The translations under genes were made by a program, and so were the position numbers. Shown here in pieces: positions 17,820-25,548 of a stretch of DNA of 64,000 nucleotides. Location: the NCBI RefSeq assembly GCF_900230215.1, contig NZ_LT907982.1, positions 1,116,001 through 1,180,000 on the forward strand. The letters run 5' to 3'. The notes under the pieces were generated by a model. That model was not told the origin of the DNA, did no database searches, and saw only the letters and a program-made list of their open reading frames with translations. Numbering within the stretch: position 1 is the stretch's first letter; each line of letters starts with the position of its first letter. Origin of the DNA: Jatrophihabitans sp. GAS493 (GTDB lineage: Bacteria; Actinomycetota; Actinomycetes; Mycobacteriales; Jatrophihabitantaceae).

Positions 17820-18836
17820 CTAGCTGGGCGTGATGGACGGCGGGGCGATCGAATCGCGGAGTTGAACCGCCGGCGAGAGCACCTTGCGGCGGCTGCGCTT
17901 GCCGCCGTCGACGGCCAGTATCGTCCGCGCGACGACCGACTCGGTGAGCTCGTCCACCGGCCAGTGATACGTCGACAGCGGTGGGGTGAGGACCCGGGAG
18001 ACCGGCTCGTCGTCGTAGCCCATCACCGACAGATCCGTCGGGATATCCAGGTTGAGCCCGCGCGCGGCCAGGTAGACGCCATAGGCGATCGAATCGGCCA
18101 GGCAGAGGATCGCCGTCGGCCGGGGGATGCCGGTGAGCACCGAGGTGGCCACTGCGGTGGCGCCGTCCAGGTCATGGGGCGCGGTACGTAGTACCGCTCG
18201 CAGCCCCAGTGTCGGCGCCACCTGGTGGACAACCGCCTCAGCGGAGCGGTCCGGGGTCCCGGTGCTCACTGCGGTCAGTACGGTGACGTCCCGATGCCCG
18301 GCGTCGGCCAGCCGGGTCAGCGCGTCGGTGACCGCCATCGCGTTGTCGAAGACGACCTCGGCCGCGGTCGATGCACCCGGAAGCCCGTCGCCGATGCTGA
18401 CCAGCACCGTCTCGGCGGCGATGGTCGACCAGTGGGCCGCGCGCGGGTCGACCGGCAGGCTGATCAGGCCGTCGACGCGCTGGTCCACGAGTTGGCGGGC
18501 CAGCGACGCTTCGCGCTGTGGATCGTTGGCGGCGTCGACGATGAGGGCCTGCCGTCCGGCCTCCAGGAGCCCGCGTCCGAGTGCGGCGGCGACGCGCTGC
18601 TGCCAGGCATCTTCGAGGGCGCCGCAGAGGACGCCGATGTTGTTCGTCCGACCGGAGGAGAGGGCCCGCGCGATCGGATCGACCTGGTATCCGAGTCGCT
18701 CGGCCGAGGCGCGCACCCGCGCCTGGGTCTGCTCCGGGACTTGCAGTCCGCGCAATGCATAGGAGACTGCAGCAGTAGAGAGACCGGTGTCTGAGGCGAT
18801 GTCGCGTAGCGTCGGCCGGCGCCGGTGCTCGGTCAT
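17820..18836 (-). CDS. LacI-family transcriptional regulator
   Basis: A 338-residue repressor. The N-terminal helix-turn-helix reads PTLRDIASDTGLSTAAVSYALRG, followed by the hinge ERLGYQVDPIARALSSGRTN. The rest is a periplasmic-binding-protein-like effector domain with VDGLISLPVD, RPTAILCLADSIAYGVYLAARGL and LSVMGYDDEPVSRVLTPPLSTYHWP, typical of the family. It is divergent from the amidohydrolase-cupin pair; two CG-centred half-palindromes in the 105-base gap (18882 and 18908) are likely its operators. The inducer is unknown. Confidence 0.93.
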   Translation of the reverse strand: MTEHRRRPTLRDIASDTGLSTAAVSYALRGLQVPEQTQARVRASAERLGYQVDPIARALSSGRTNNIGVLCGALEDAWQQRVAAALGRGLLEAGRQALIVDAANDPQREASLARQLVDQRVDGLISLPVDPRAAHWSTIAAETVLVSIGDGLPGASTAAEVVFDNAMAVTDALTRLADAGHRDVTVLTAVSTGTPDRSAEAVVHQVAPTLGLRAVLRTAPHDLDGATAVATSVLTGIPRPTAILCLADSIAYGVYLAARGLNLDIPTDLSVMGYDDEPVSRVLTPPLSTYHWPVDELTESVVARTILAVDGGKRSRRKVLSPAVQLRDSIAPPSITPS

Positions 18837-18881
18837 GGCGCCAGCCTACGGCGTGCCGGCCCACGGCGGGCTATAGCGCAC

Positions 18882-18919
18882 TGAACCGATTCACTGTAGC
18901 GTGTCACTTAACCGTTTCA
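18882..18919. promoter_or_regulatory. Paired LacI-type operators
   Basis: TGAACCGATTCA (18882-18893) and TTAACCGTTTCA (18908-18919) both have the central CG and AAnCGnTT core usual for LacI-family operators. Their centres are 26 bases apart, in the gap between the LacI gene and the amidohydrolase. A related sequence, GGAACGGTTTCA, occurs at 22032 ahead of the IclR gene, hinting at wider control. Confidence 0.55.
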
Positions 18920-18941
18920 CCGGAATGGAGGCGACCAGCTA

Positions 18942-19859
18942 GTGAGTCTGCTGCCGGGGCGTGTCGACGTGCACCAGCATCTCTGGCCGGCCGCCCTCAT
19001 CGACGCCTTACGCACGCGCAGTGAGCCGCCTTTTCTTGACGGTTGGACGCTGCATCTGGCCGGCGAGGCGCCCTACCCGGTCAACCCGGCGCATCATGAC
19101 GTCGCGACGCGGGCGGCCGCCGAATCCGGGGCCGACCAGGTGCTCCTCTCCCTCTCGGCCGGCCTGGGAATCCATGACCTGAAGCCGGAGGATGCCGCGC
19201 CGCTACTGACCGCCTGGCACGACGGCGTCGCTGAACTGCCGGCGCCGTTCGGGGCCTGGGCCGCCACCACCTACGCCGACCCTGATCTGGGGCTGCTCGC
19301 GCGGCGACTGGCCGGCGGAGCCTTCGTCGGGTTGGAGGTCTCGGCCAACTGGTTGGCGACGCCGACGCTGCTGCAGCGTCTGCTCCCGACGCTCGAGGTC
19401 TGCCAGGCGGCCGACCGGCCGGTGCTGGTTCACCCGGGGCCGGTCACCGGTGAGCACGGCGGCACCGAGCAGGCTTGGTGGGCGCCGGTGGTGAACTACA
19501 CCGCGCAGTTGCAATCGGCCTGGTGGGCCTGGGCCGCGGTCGGACGCCGCCTGCTGCCCGAACTGAGGATCTGCTTCGTCGCCTGTGCCGGCTTGGCGCC
19601 GGCCCACCAGGAGCGGTACCTGGCCCGCGGCGGCGTCCCCCTGGCCGTGGATCCGGATGCATTCGTCGACAGCTCCTCCTACGGTCCGCAGGGACTCGAC
19701 GCGGTGATCCGCGCCCTCGGTGTGGACGTGATCGTCTATGGAAGTGATCGCCCCTACGCCGAGCCGGTGGAGCTCGCCGGCTCCTACGCCGGTGCATCCG
19801 TGCGGCACGCGATCAACATCGCCAATCCCCGACGGCTGCTTGTCGGTGGCTCGCCGTGA
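18942..19859 (+). CDS. Amidohydrolase (metal-dependent TIM-barrel hydrolase, amidohydrolase-2 type)
   Basis: A 305-residue enzyme starting at GTG 18942. The HxH metal motif is RVDVHQHLWP (His11, His13); VLVHPGPVTG supplies a later His and VIVYGSDRPYAEP the C-terminal catalytic Asp (SDRP is a frequent form in this family). These enzymes hydrolyse amide or lactone bonds, or decarboxylate aromatic or imide substrates. The stop overlaps the start of the cupin gene (GTGA), so the pair is one operon, probably repressed by the divergent LacI regulator. The substrate is not readable from sequence; a ring-opening hydrolysis step in a catabolic route fits the neighbourhood. Confidence 0.8.
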   Translation: MSLLPGRVDVHQHLWPAALIDALRTRSEPPFLDGWTLHLAGEAPYPVNPAHHDVATRAAAESGADQVLLSLSAGLGIHDLKPEDAAPLLTAWHDGVAELPAPFGAWAATTYADPDLGLLARRLAGGAFVGLEVSANWLATPTLLQRLLPTLEVCQAADRPVLVHPGPVTGEHGGTEQAWWAPVVNYTAQLQSAWWAWAAVGRRLLPELRICFVACAGLAPAHQERYLARGGVPLAVDPDAFVDSSSYGPQGLDAVIRALGVDVIVYGSDRPYAEPVELAGSYAGASVRHAINIANPRRLLVGGSP

Positions 19860-20419
19860 CCGATGTGGATTGGGTGCCGGCGCAGGAGGCGCTGCGCCTG
19901 AACGTCACCGGGCACGAGGTGTCGCTGGCGACGCTGCCCGGGCGTGACCTGGATCGGTGGGAACTGCTGGAGCTGGCTGGGTCGGTGGCGGCTACACCGC
20001 ACCTGTGGCGCGAACACGTCGCCTACTCCGACTCCGAACGCCACTATGTGTCGCTGTACCGCGACGCCCATGTGGATGTCTGGGTGCTCTGCTGGACTCC
20101 GAGCAACGACACCGGCTGGCACGACCACGACATCTCGTCGGGGGCGGTGGCCGTGGTCGAGGGGTGCCTAGTCGAGCACAACCTGGCCGTCGGCGTGCCG
20201 AGCCTGGTCACCGACGTGCCGGCCGGCCAGATCTTCTGCTTCGGTCCGGAGCATATTCATCGGCTGGTCGGACGTGATGCCGGCAGTGTCTCCGTCCACG
20301 CGTATTCACCACCGTTGTGGCGGCTCGGCCAGTACACGGTGAGCCGCACCGGCGTGCTGCGACGCAGATCGGTCTCCTACGCCGACGAGCTGCGCCCGCT
20401 GGACGACATGATCGTCTGA
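19856..20419 (+). CDS. Cysteine-dioxygenase-like cupin
   Basis: A 187-residue single-domain cupin. VWVLCWTPSNDTGWHDHDIS places the iron-binding HxH at about His89 and His91; FGPEHIHRLVG gives the third His near 135, and there is no Glu in the first motif, as in thiol dioxygenases. YSPPLWRLGQYTV resembles the C-terminal block of CDO-related proteins. It would oxidise a thiol or a related small molecule with O2. GTG 19856 overlaps the amidohydrolase stop. The natural substrate is unknown; a sulfur-bearing intermediate would fit an ergothioneine-type pathway, but that is inference. Confidence 0.75.
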   Translation: MTDVDWVPAQEALRLNVTGHEVSLATLPGRDLDRWELLELAGSVAATPHLWREHVAYSDSERHYVSLYRDAHVDVWVLCWTPSNDTGWHDHDISSGAVAVVEGCLVEHNLAVGVPSLVTDVPAGQIFCFGPEHIHRLVGRDAGSVSVHAYSPPLWRLGQYTVSRTGVLRRRSVSYADELRPLDDMIV

Positions 20420-20482
20420 GCGCCGGGGTGCGCGCCTTGTAGGTGGAGCTGCCGGTCGCGGCGCGATAAACGGAACTTCGGC

Positions 20483-21913
20483 CTACAAAGCGGTGGGTTG
20501 GGCGAGGGTTGGCAGCAAATCCTGCGCGATGGAGATGTCGTCGGTGAGGGATCGATCGTTGAGCCGGCCGGGCAGCGACGCGGCGGTGCGCAGGGCTGCC
20601 GCGAGGCCGGGAGTGAGCTGTGCGGTCTCGACGTCGGCCAGTCGCAGCGCGCGAACGGCGGCCACCAGTTCGCAACCCAGCACCGCCGAGTAGGAGTCCA
20701 CCGCGCGCAACGCATTGCGAGCGGCCAGTGACGCGAAGCTGGCATCGTCCTCGACGCCCTGCGATAGTGCCACACCCTGCAGCCCGACCGGTATGCCGTA
20801 GCCGCGGAGCTCGGCCAGCGCCGACGCGGCGACGTACTCGAGGATCATCGCGCCGGAGGCTCCTGGCTCAGGCCCGGCGAGAAAGGACGCCAGCCCGGTG
20901 AGCGACGGATCGTTCAGGTACGTGAGGCGGGCGAGGCTCAACTGCGTGGTCTGGGCCAGGGCTGAGGTGAGACCGTCCAGAGCCTGGGCCAGGTAGACCG
21001 CGTGGAAGCCACCGTGATGGGCCACCCCGGAGTCAGCGAGGAAGAGCGGGTTCTCGCTCGGGGCGTTGGCCATCGTCTCGACGACGCCGGCGGCGCGAGC
21101 CAGGGCATCGACGAAGGCGCCGTGGACCTGGGGCAGGGCTCGGAGTCCGAATGGGTCCTGGATGCGAGCGGGCGGCCGGTCGCCGACCAGTGCGCCCATC
21201 GTCGTAGCAACGTGCGAAACCCCCGGAAAGGGCGACCCGACGACAGCTGACGGGCTGAGCGCCTCGCGGTTGCCGTCGAGAGCGACAAAGCTGAGCGCAC
21301 CCACGACCAGGCTCGCCGATGAGAGCATCCGGAGGTCGGAGCAGGCCAGTGCCGCGTCGGCGATGGTGGCCGCGTTGCTGCTCATGAACGGCAACGCGTC
21401 GCCGGCGGTGAAGCGGATCGGGGTCGCGAACCGCGGCTCACAGACCGCCTCCCCGGCCAGGGCCAGCGCCGCGGTGGCCAGCGCCGAGAGGTCGCCGGTG
21501 CCGATGCTGCCGAGTTCGAGGATGGTGGGTTGGGCGTCGGTCGCGAGTTGGGCGGTCAGTGCGTCGAGCAGCCGAGGGCTGACGCCGCTGCCACCGGCGG
21601 CCAGTTGGTTGAGCCGGATGACCAGCATCGCCCGCACCCGCCGACGCGAGCGTGGCCCGCCGGCTGCCGTCGAGTGAGAGCGCAGCAGGCGCAGTGCGTG
21701 CGCGTCCGAGGTCGCCACCTCGGTGCCGCGGTTGGCCCCGACCCCGGTGGAGCGACCGTAGAGGGGACGGAACCCGGCGACGTGCTCGGCGTAGTCGTGC
21801 GACGCGGCGGCCCGGGAGCGGGCGGCGTCGGTGACGCGGACCGCGGCGGTGCTGTCGGTCGCCGCGCGCGCGATCTGATCGACCCTCAGTGAAGCACCGT
21901 CCAGCTCCAGCAC
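20483..21913 (-). CDS. Ammonia-lyase-superfamily protein lacking the MIO tripeptide (ergothionase-like candidate)
   Basis: A 476-residue HAL/PAL-fold protein starting at GTG 21913 with AGGA ahead. Conserved blocks: LYGRSTGVGANRG (Tyr52, matching the catalytic Tyr of 'YGVNTGFG'), QDPFGLRALPQVHG and PSENPLFLADSG. The stretch that should read GSVGASGDLAPLA is GSIGTGDLSALA (residues 135-146): one residue is deleted and Ala-Ser is replaced by Thr, so the methylidene-imidazolone cofactor cannot form. NGTQ is also absent (MSSNAA instead). Ergothionases are relatives that eliminate trimethylamine without MIO, as I recall. It diverges from an IclR regulator and a betaine-type ABC importer, which supports a quaternary-ammonium amino acid as substrate. 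No hut genes are nearby, so it is not a simple histidase. Confidence 0.8.
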   Translation of the reverse strand: MLELDGASLRVDQIARAATDSTAAVRVTDAARSRAAASHDYAEHVAGFRPLYGRSTGVGANRGTEVATSDAHALRLLRSHSTAAGGPRSRRRVRAMLVIRLNQLAAGGSGVSPRLLDALTAQLATDAQPTILELGSIGTGDLSALATAALALAGEAVCEPRFATPIRFTAGDALPFMSSNAATIADAALACSDLRMLSSASLVVGALSFVALDGNREALSPSAVVGSPFPGVSHVATTMGALVGDRPPARIQDPFGLRALPQVHGAFVDALARAAGVVETMANAPSENPLFLADSGVAHHGGFHAVYLAQALDGLTSALAQTTQLSLARLTYLNDPSLTGLASFLAGPEPGASGAMILEYVAASALAELRGYGIPVGLQGVALSQGVEDDASFASLAARNALRAVDSYSAVLGCELVAAVRALRLADVETAQLTPGLAAALRTAASLPGRLNDRSLTDDISIAQDLLPTLAQPTAL

Positions 21914-21974
21914 TCTAGTATTCCTATCGCAGCTATGTGGAACGCGAAGAATTCGACGCGATACTCGGTAACGA

Positions 21975-21991
21975 TTGGATCACGCATCCAA
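21975..21991. promoter_or_regulatory. Palindromic operator candidate between lyase and iclR genes
   Basis: TTGGAT-CACGC-ATCCAA is a perfect 6-base inverted repeat about 60 bases from the lyase start. Length and position suit an IclR-type operator. A second, wider pair, GTGGAA at 22030 and TTCCAC at 22060, lies closer to the iclR start. Confidence 0.5.
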
Positions 21992-22139
21992 CCCTTAATC
22001 CGTTCAGTGCTTTCCTGAGCCTCCACGCTGTGGAACGGTTTCACTGGTTGGTAGCAACATTCCACCAGACGGCATCAACGCAGTCGATGATGCTCCCGTT
22101 CGGACCCCTGTCAGCTGGCGTCTTGGAGTCGCACGAAGT

Positions 22140-22856
22140 ATGACCACTGATTCTGTGGCCAAATCCTCGACGCGCGCCGTCGAGCGGGCGCTCGGCCTGC
22201 TGGCTGAAGTCTGCGATCAGGGCGCTCTCACCCTCGCCGAATGTGCCCGCCGCTCCGGACTCCCGTCGAGCACCGCGCTGCGGCTGCTGCGCACGCTGGA
22301 GAGTTCCGACTTCGTCAGCCGCGATCATGACGGCACCTTCCGGGCCGGCACGCGCCTCATCCAGATCGGCGCGTCGGCACTGGGACGGCAGTCGCTGGTC
22401 CGGCTCTGTCAACCGGCGCTGGGGCGAATCGCCGAGGCCAGTGGCGAGTCGACCTACCTCAGCATCCTGGGTCCGGGAGAGACGGCGGTGTACATCGGCA
22501 TGGTGGAGGGGACGCACGCCGTTCGGCACACCAGTTGGGTCGGGCGCACCATCCCGCTCGACGCGACGGCGGCCGGGCAGGTGCTGCGCGGCGAACTCCC
22601 CCCGTCGGGTTACGTGGCCTACCGCTCGTCAGTCGAGCCGGATGTGACCGCCCTCGCCGCGCCGATTCGTCGATCTGGCGGAATAGCCGGAGTCATCTCG
22701 GTGGTTGGACCTACTTATCGACTGGACGAGCCACAGGTCGAGTTCATCGGCCGGCTCGTCAACCGCGAAGCCGCGTCTCTCAGCCGGCAATTCGCCGCCG
22801 CCCAACTGGCAACGCCAGAGCTCTCCGATTCACGAAGTGAGGTGGTAGCCGGATGA
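22140..22856 (+). CDS. IclR-family transcriptional regulator
   Basis: A 238-residue regulator. The N-terminal winged helix-turn-helix is RAVERALGLLAEVCDQGALTLAECARRSGLPSSTALRLLRTLE, followed by the effector domain with LAPIRRSGGIAGVISVVGP-like blocks (AAPIRRSGGIAGVISVVG) and ETAVYIGMVEGTHAVR. It heads an operon: its stop overlaps the ATG of the ABC ATPase (ATGA). IclR regulators commonly control the adjacent catabolic genes, here the divergent lyase and its own transporter operon. The effector would be the imported substrate or a product; that is inference. Confidence 0.93.
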   Translation: MTTDSVAKSSTRAVERALGLLAEVCDQGALTLAECARRSGLPSSTALRLLRTLESSDFVSRDHDGTFRAGTRLIQIGASALGRQSLVRLCQPALGRIAEASGESTYLSILGPGETAVYIGMVEGTHAVRHTSWVGRTIPLDATAAGQVLRGELPPSGYVAYRSSVEPDVTALAAPIRRSGGIAGVISVVGPTYRLDEPQVEFIGRLVNREAASLSRQFAAAQLATPELSDSRSEVVAG

Positions 22857-24019
22857 TCCGCTTCGAGTCGGTGACCAAGCGATACCCCGACGGGACCGTC
22901 GCCGTCGATTCCCTGGATTTCACTGCGCCTTCCGGGCAGATCACGGTGCTCGTGGGGCCTTCGGGGTGTGGCAAGACCACCAGCCTGCGCATGATCAACC
23001 GAATGATCGAGCGCACCAGCGGCACCATCTGGCTCGACGATCGCGACGTGTCGAAGGTCGCTCCGGCCCAACTGCGCCGGGGCATCGGCTACGTCATCCA
23101 GAACGCCGGGCTCTTCCCCCATCGCACGATCGTCGACAACATCGCGACGGTCCCGCTGCTGCTCGGCGAGAACAAGAGAGAGGCCCGTCGTAAGGCCCTG
23201 GAGTTACTGGAGCGGGTCGGACTCGACCCGAAGTTCGCCAAGCGCTATCCGGCCCAGCTCTCCGGCGGCCAGCAGCAGCGCGTGGGCGTCGCCCGGGCGC
23301 TGGCCGCCGACCCGCCGGTGATGTTGATGGATGAGCCGTTCAGTGCCGTCGACCCGGTGGTCCGCGAGCAGTTGCAGAACGAGTTCCTCCGACTGCAGAG
23401 CGAACTGGGCAAGACCATCGTCTTCGTCACCCACGACATCGACGAGGCGATCAAGCTCGGCGATCAGGTGGCGGTGCTGAGAGTGGGTGGCCACCTGGCG
23501 CAGCTCGCGACACCGGCCGAACTCCTCTCCCACCCGGCCGACCCGTTCGTCGCCGGCTTCGTCGGCCGGGATCGGGGCTACCGGGCGCTCGGCTTCACCT
23601 CGGCCGGCCCCCTCCCACTGGCAGAGGAGCCCGTGGTGAGCATCGGCGCGCCGCTGGCCACCGCCAGGGACCGGGCCCAGGACGGGTGGATCATCGTCGT
23701 CGACGACCACAACGCGCCGCTGGGGTGGCTGTCGGTCAAGGGCGTCTCGGACGAGGCGCTGCGGGGCGATGTGACCCCCGACCTGCTCAATCTCGGGGGA
23801 ACGCTGGCCCGCGAAGGTACGAGTTCGCTTCGCGAGACGCTCGACGCGGCGCTCTCCTCGCCCAGCGGGCGCGGCGCAGTGGTCGACGAGAACGGCTACC
23901 TACTCGGCACGGTCACGGCGAACGTGGTTCTCGAACGCATCCAACGCTCCTCGGCCGAGTCGTTTCTCTCCCGAACGCCGGCTCAACTGTCGCCGTCCTC
24001 GGAGCCGACGGCGACATGA
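22853..24019 (+). CDS. Betaine/osmoprotectant-type ABC transporter ATPase (OpuCA/ProV-like, CBS domains)
   Basis: A 388-residue ATPase. Walker A GPSGCGKTTSLRMINRM, Q-loop VIQNAGLFPHRTI, signature LSGGQQQRVGVARAL, Walker B PVMLMDEPFSAVDP and H-loop VFVTHDIDEAI are all intact. SLRMINRMIERTSG is characteristic of the quaternary-amine-uptake subfamily. Residues ~250-370 form a C-terminal CBS region (GWIIVVDDHNAPLGWLSV; RGAVVDENGYLLGTVTANVVL), which regulates related importers. The same subfamily includes EgtV, the ergothioneine-importer ATPase. It is coupled upstream to iclR and downstream to the first permease by ATGA overlaps. Confidence 0.95.
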   Translation: MIRFESVTKRYPDGTVAVDSLDFTAPSGQITVLVGPSGCGKTTSLRMINRMIERTSGTIWLDDRDVSKVAPAQLRRGIGYVIQNAGLFPHRTIVDNIATVPLLLGENKREARRKALELLERVGLDPKFAKRYPAQLSGGQQQRVGVARALAADPPVMLMDEPFSAVDPVVREQLQNEFLRLQSELGKTIVFVTHDIDEAIKLGDQVAVLRVGGHLAQLATPAELLSHPADPFVAGFVGRDRGYRALGFTSAGPLPLAEEPVVSIGAPLATARDRAQDGWIIVVDDHNAPLGWLSVKGVSDEALRGDVTPDLLNLGGTLAREGTSSLRETLDAALSSPSGRGAVVDENGYLLGTVTANVVLERIQRSSAESFLSRTPAQLSPSSEPTAT

Positions 24020-24669
24020 AGATCTGGGACTACTTCCGCCACGACCAGTCCGAGATCATCGGCTGGATCTGGACCACGGTCTGGCTGGCGCTGGTGCCGC
24101 TGGTCATCGGGCTGGTCATCGCCCTTCCGATCGGGTGGGTGGCCAGTCGATTTCGATGGACCTACCCGCCGCTCTCCACCGCAGCCGGGATCCTCTACAC
24201 GATTCCGTCGCTGGTCCTCTTCGTGGTTCTCCCTGGGATTCTCGGCACGAAGGTCCTCTCGCCGATCAACATCGCGGTCGCCCTGACCGTCTATACCGTG
24301 GCGCTGCTGGTGCGGGTGGTGGCCGACGGGCTGAACTCGGTGTCGGCCGACACTCTGGCCGCCGCCTCGGCGATGGGGTACACCGGGGTGCAGCGACTCT
24401 TTGCGGTGCAGTTTCCGATCGCGGTGCCGGTGATCGGCGCCGGCCTGCGGGTCGCGGCGGTCTCCAACGTCAGCCTGGTCTCGGTGGCCTCGGTGGTCGG
24501 CATATCGCAGCTCGGCTCGCTCTTCACCCTCGGTTACCAGACCGGTGACCTCACCCCGATCCTGCTGGGCATCATCCTCATCATGCTGCTGGCCCTGATC
24601 TTCGACTCGCTCATCCTGATCTCGCTGCGGGTCATGACCCCGTGGAAGCGGGCGGTGGCCGGTCGATGA
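24016..24669 (+). CDS. Betaine-type ABC transporter permease (first)
   Basis: A 217-residue inner-membrane permease of the OpuCB/ProW type. The frame is open far upstream inside the ATPase gene, but the ATG at 24016 overlaps that gene's TGA and gives the normal start MKIWDYFRHDQSEIIGWIWTT. About five to six helices are seen. The cytoplasmic coupling segment is LAAASAMGYTGVQRLFAVQFPIAVPVIGAGLR (EAA-like loop), typical of the family. Its TGA overlaps the ATG of the second permease. Confidence 0.93.
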   Translation: MKIWDYFRHDQSEIIGWIWTTVWLALVPLVIGLVIALPIGWVASRFRWTYPPLSTAAGILYTIPSLVLFVVLPGILGTKVLSPINIAVALTVYTVALLVRVVADGLNSVSADTLAAASAMGYTGVQRLFAVQFPIAVPVIGAGLRVAAVSNVSLVSVASVVGISQLGSLFTLGYQTGDLTPILLGIILIMLLALIFDSLILISLRVMTPWKRAVAGR

Positions 24670-25508
24670 GTTCGGCAACGATACTGGCCGACGGGTCGAC
24701 CAGCCTCTCCTTCGACACCGTCCGCGTCTGGTTCAACGACCCGAGCAACTGGTGGGGTCCGCAGGGCCTGCTGGCGCTGCTGCGCGAACACATCGTCTAC
24801 ACCGTCATCGCCGTCGTCGTGGCGACGGCGATCGCCCTGCCGCTCGGGCTACTGATCGGCCACACCGGCCGCGGGGTCGCGCTGGTAGGTGGCCTCACCA
24901 ATGGAATGCGGGCCATTCCCACACTCGGGTTCGTGGTGCTGCTCGTGGTGTGGATCTCGCCGCAGATCCACATCAAGGCGGCGGTGCCCGGACTGATCCC
25001 GCGGGGGGGATTGCCGTTCGTGATCCCGATCGAGATCGTCCTTATCGTCTTGGCGATTCCGGCCATCCTGACCAACACCTACGCCGGGGTGCAGAACGTC
25101 GACCCGGTTATTCGCGACGCCGCGACGGGGATGGGTATGACCGGCGGGCAGGTCGTCCGGCAGGTGGAGGTCCCGATAGCGCTTCCCCTGATTATCTCGG
25201 GCATTCGTAGCGCCACCCTGCAGGTGATTGCCACGGCGACGGTGGCGGCCTACGTGCCTTTCCTGGGCGGCCTGGGGCAGCTCATCATCAATGGCGCGCA
25301 GCAGTTCAACGACCCTCAGCACGGCTATCCGGCCATGGTCTGTGCCGGAATTACGGTTGCCGTGCTGGCCATGTTGGCTGACTTCCTGCTGGCCCTGCTG
25401 CAGCGGGTGCTCGTCTCGCCTGGTGTCTCCGGGCGATTCGGCCGAGCGTCGCGCCGTTCAGACGGTATCGCCATTCAGATCCCGGAGGTGCTACCCACAA
25501 ACGGCTGA
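24666..25508 (+). CDS. Betaine-type ABC transporter permease (second)
   Basis: A 280-residue permease, companion of the first. ATG 24666 overlaps the upstream stop; an in-frame ATG 24 bases earlier would intrude further into the first permease. After a ~30-residue lead, helices run from HIVYTVIAVVVATAIALPLGLLIG. The coupling loop is VIRDAATGMGMTGGQVVRQVEVPIALPLIISGIR. Two separate permeases plus a separate lipoprotein give the four-gene OpuC-like layout rather than the fused permease-receptor form of some EgtU proteins. Confidence 0.93.
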   Translation: MSSATILADGSTSLSFDTVRVWFNDPSNWWGPQGLLALLREHIVYTVIAVVVATAIALPLGLLIGHTGRGVALVGGLTNGMRAIPTLGFVVLLVVWISPQIHIKAAVPGLIPRGGLPFVIPIEIVLIVLAIPAILTNTYAGVQNVDPVIRDAATGMGMTGGQVVRQVEVPIALPLIISGIRSATLQVIATATVAAYVPFLGGLGQLIINGAQQFNDPQHGYPAMVCAGITVAVLAMLADFLLALLQRVLVSPGVSGRFGRASRRSDGIAIQIPEVLPTNG

Positions 25509-25548
25509 TCGGTATTTCAACATTTTCAGTTAGAAATCAAGGAGAATC

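Noticed and set aside
20483-21913. Ordinary histidine ammonia-lyase of a hut pathway
   Set aside because: The MIO tripeptide and NGTQ are missing and no urocanase, imidazolonepropionase or formimidoyl hydrolase gene is nearby.
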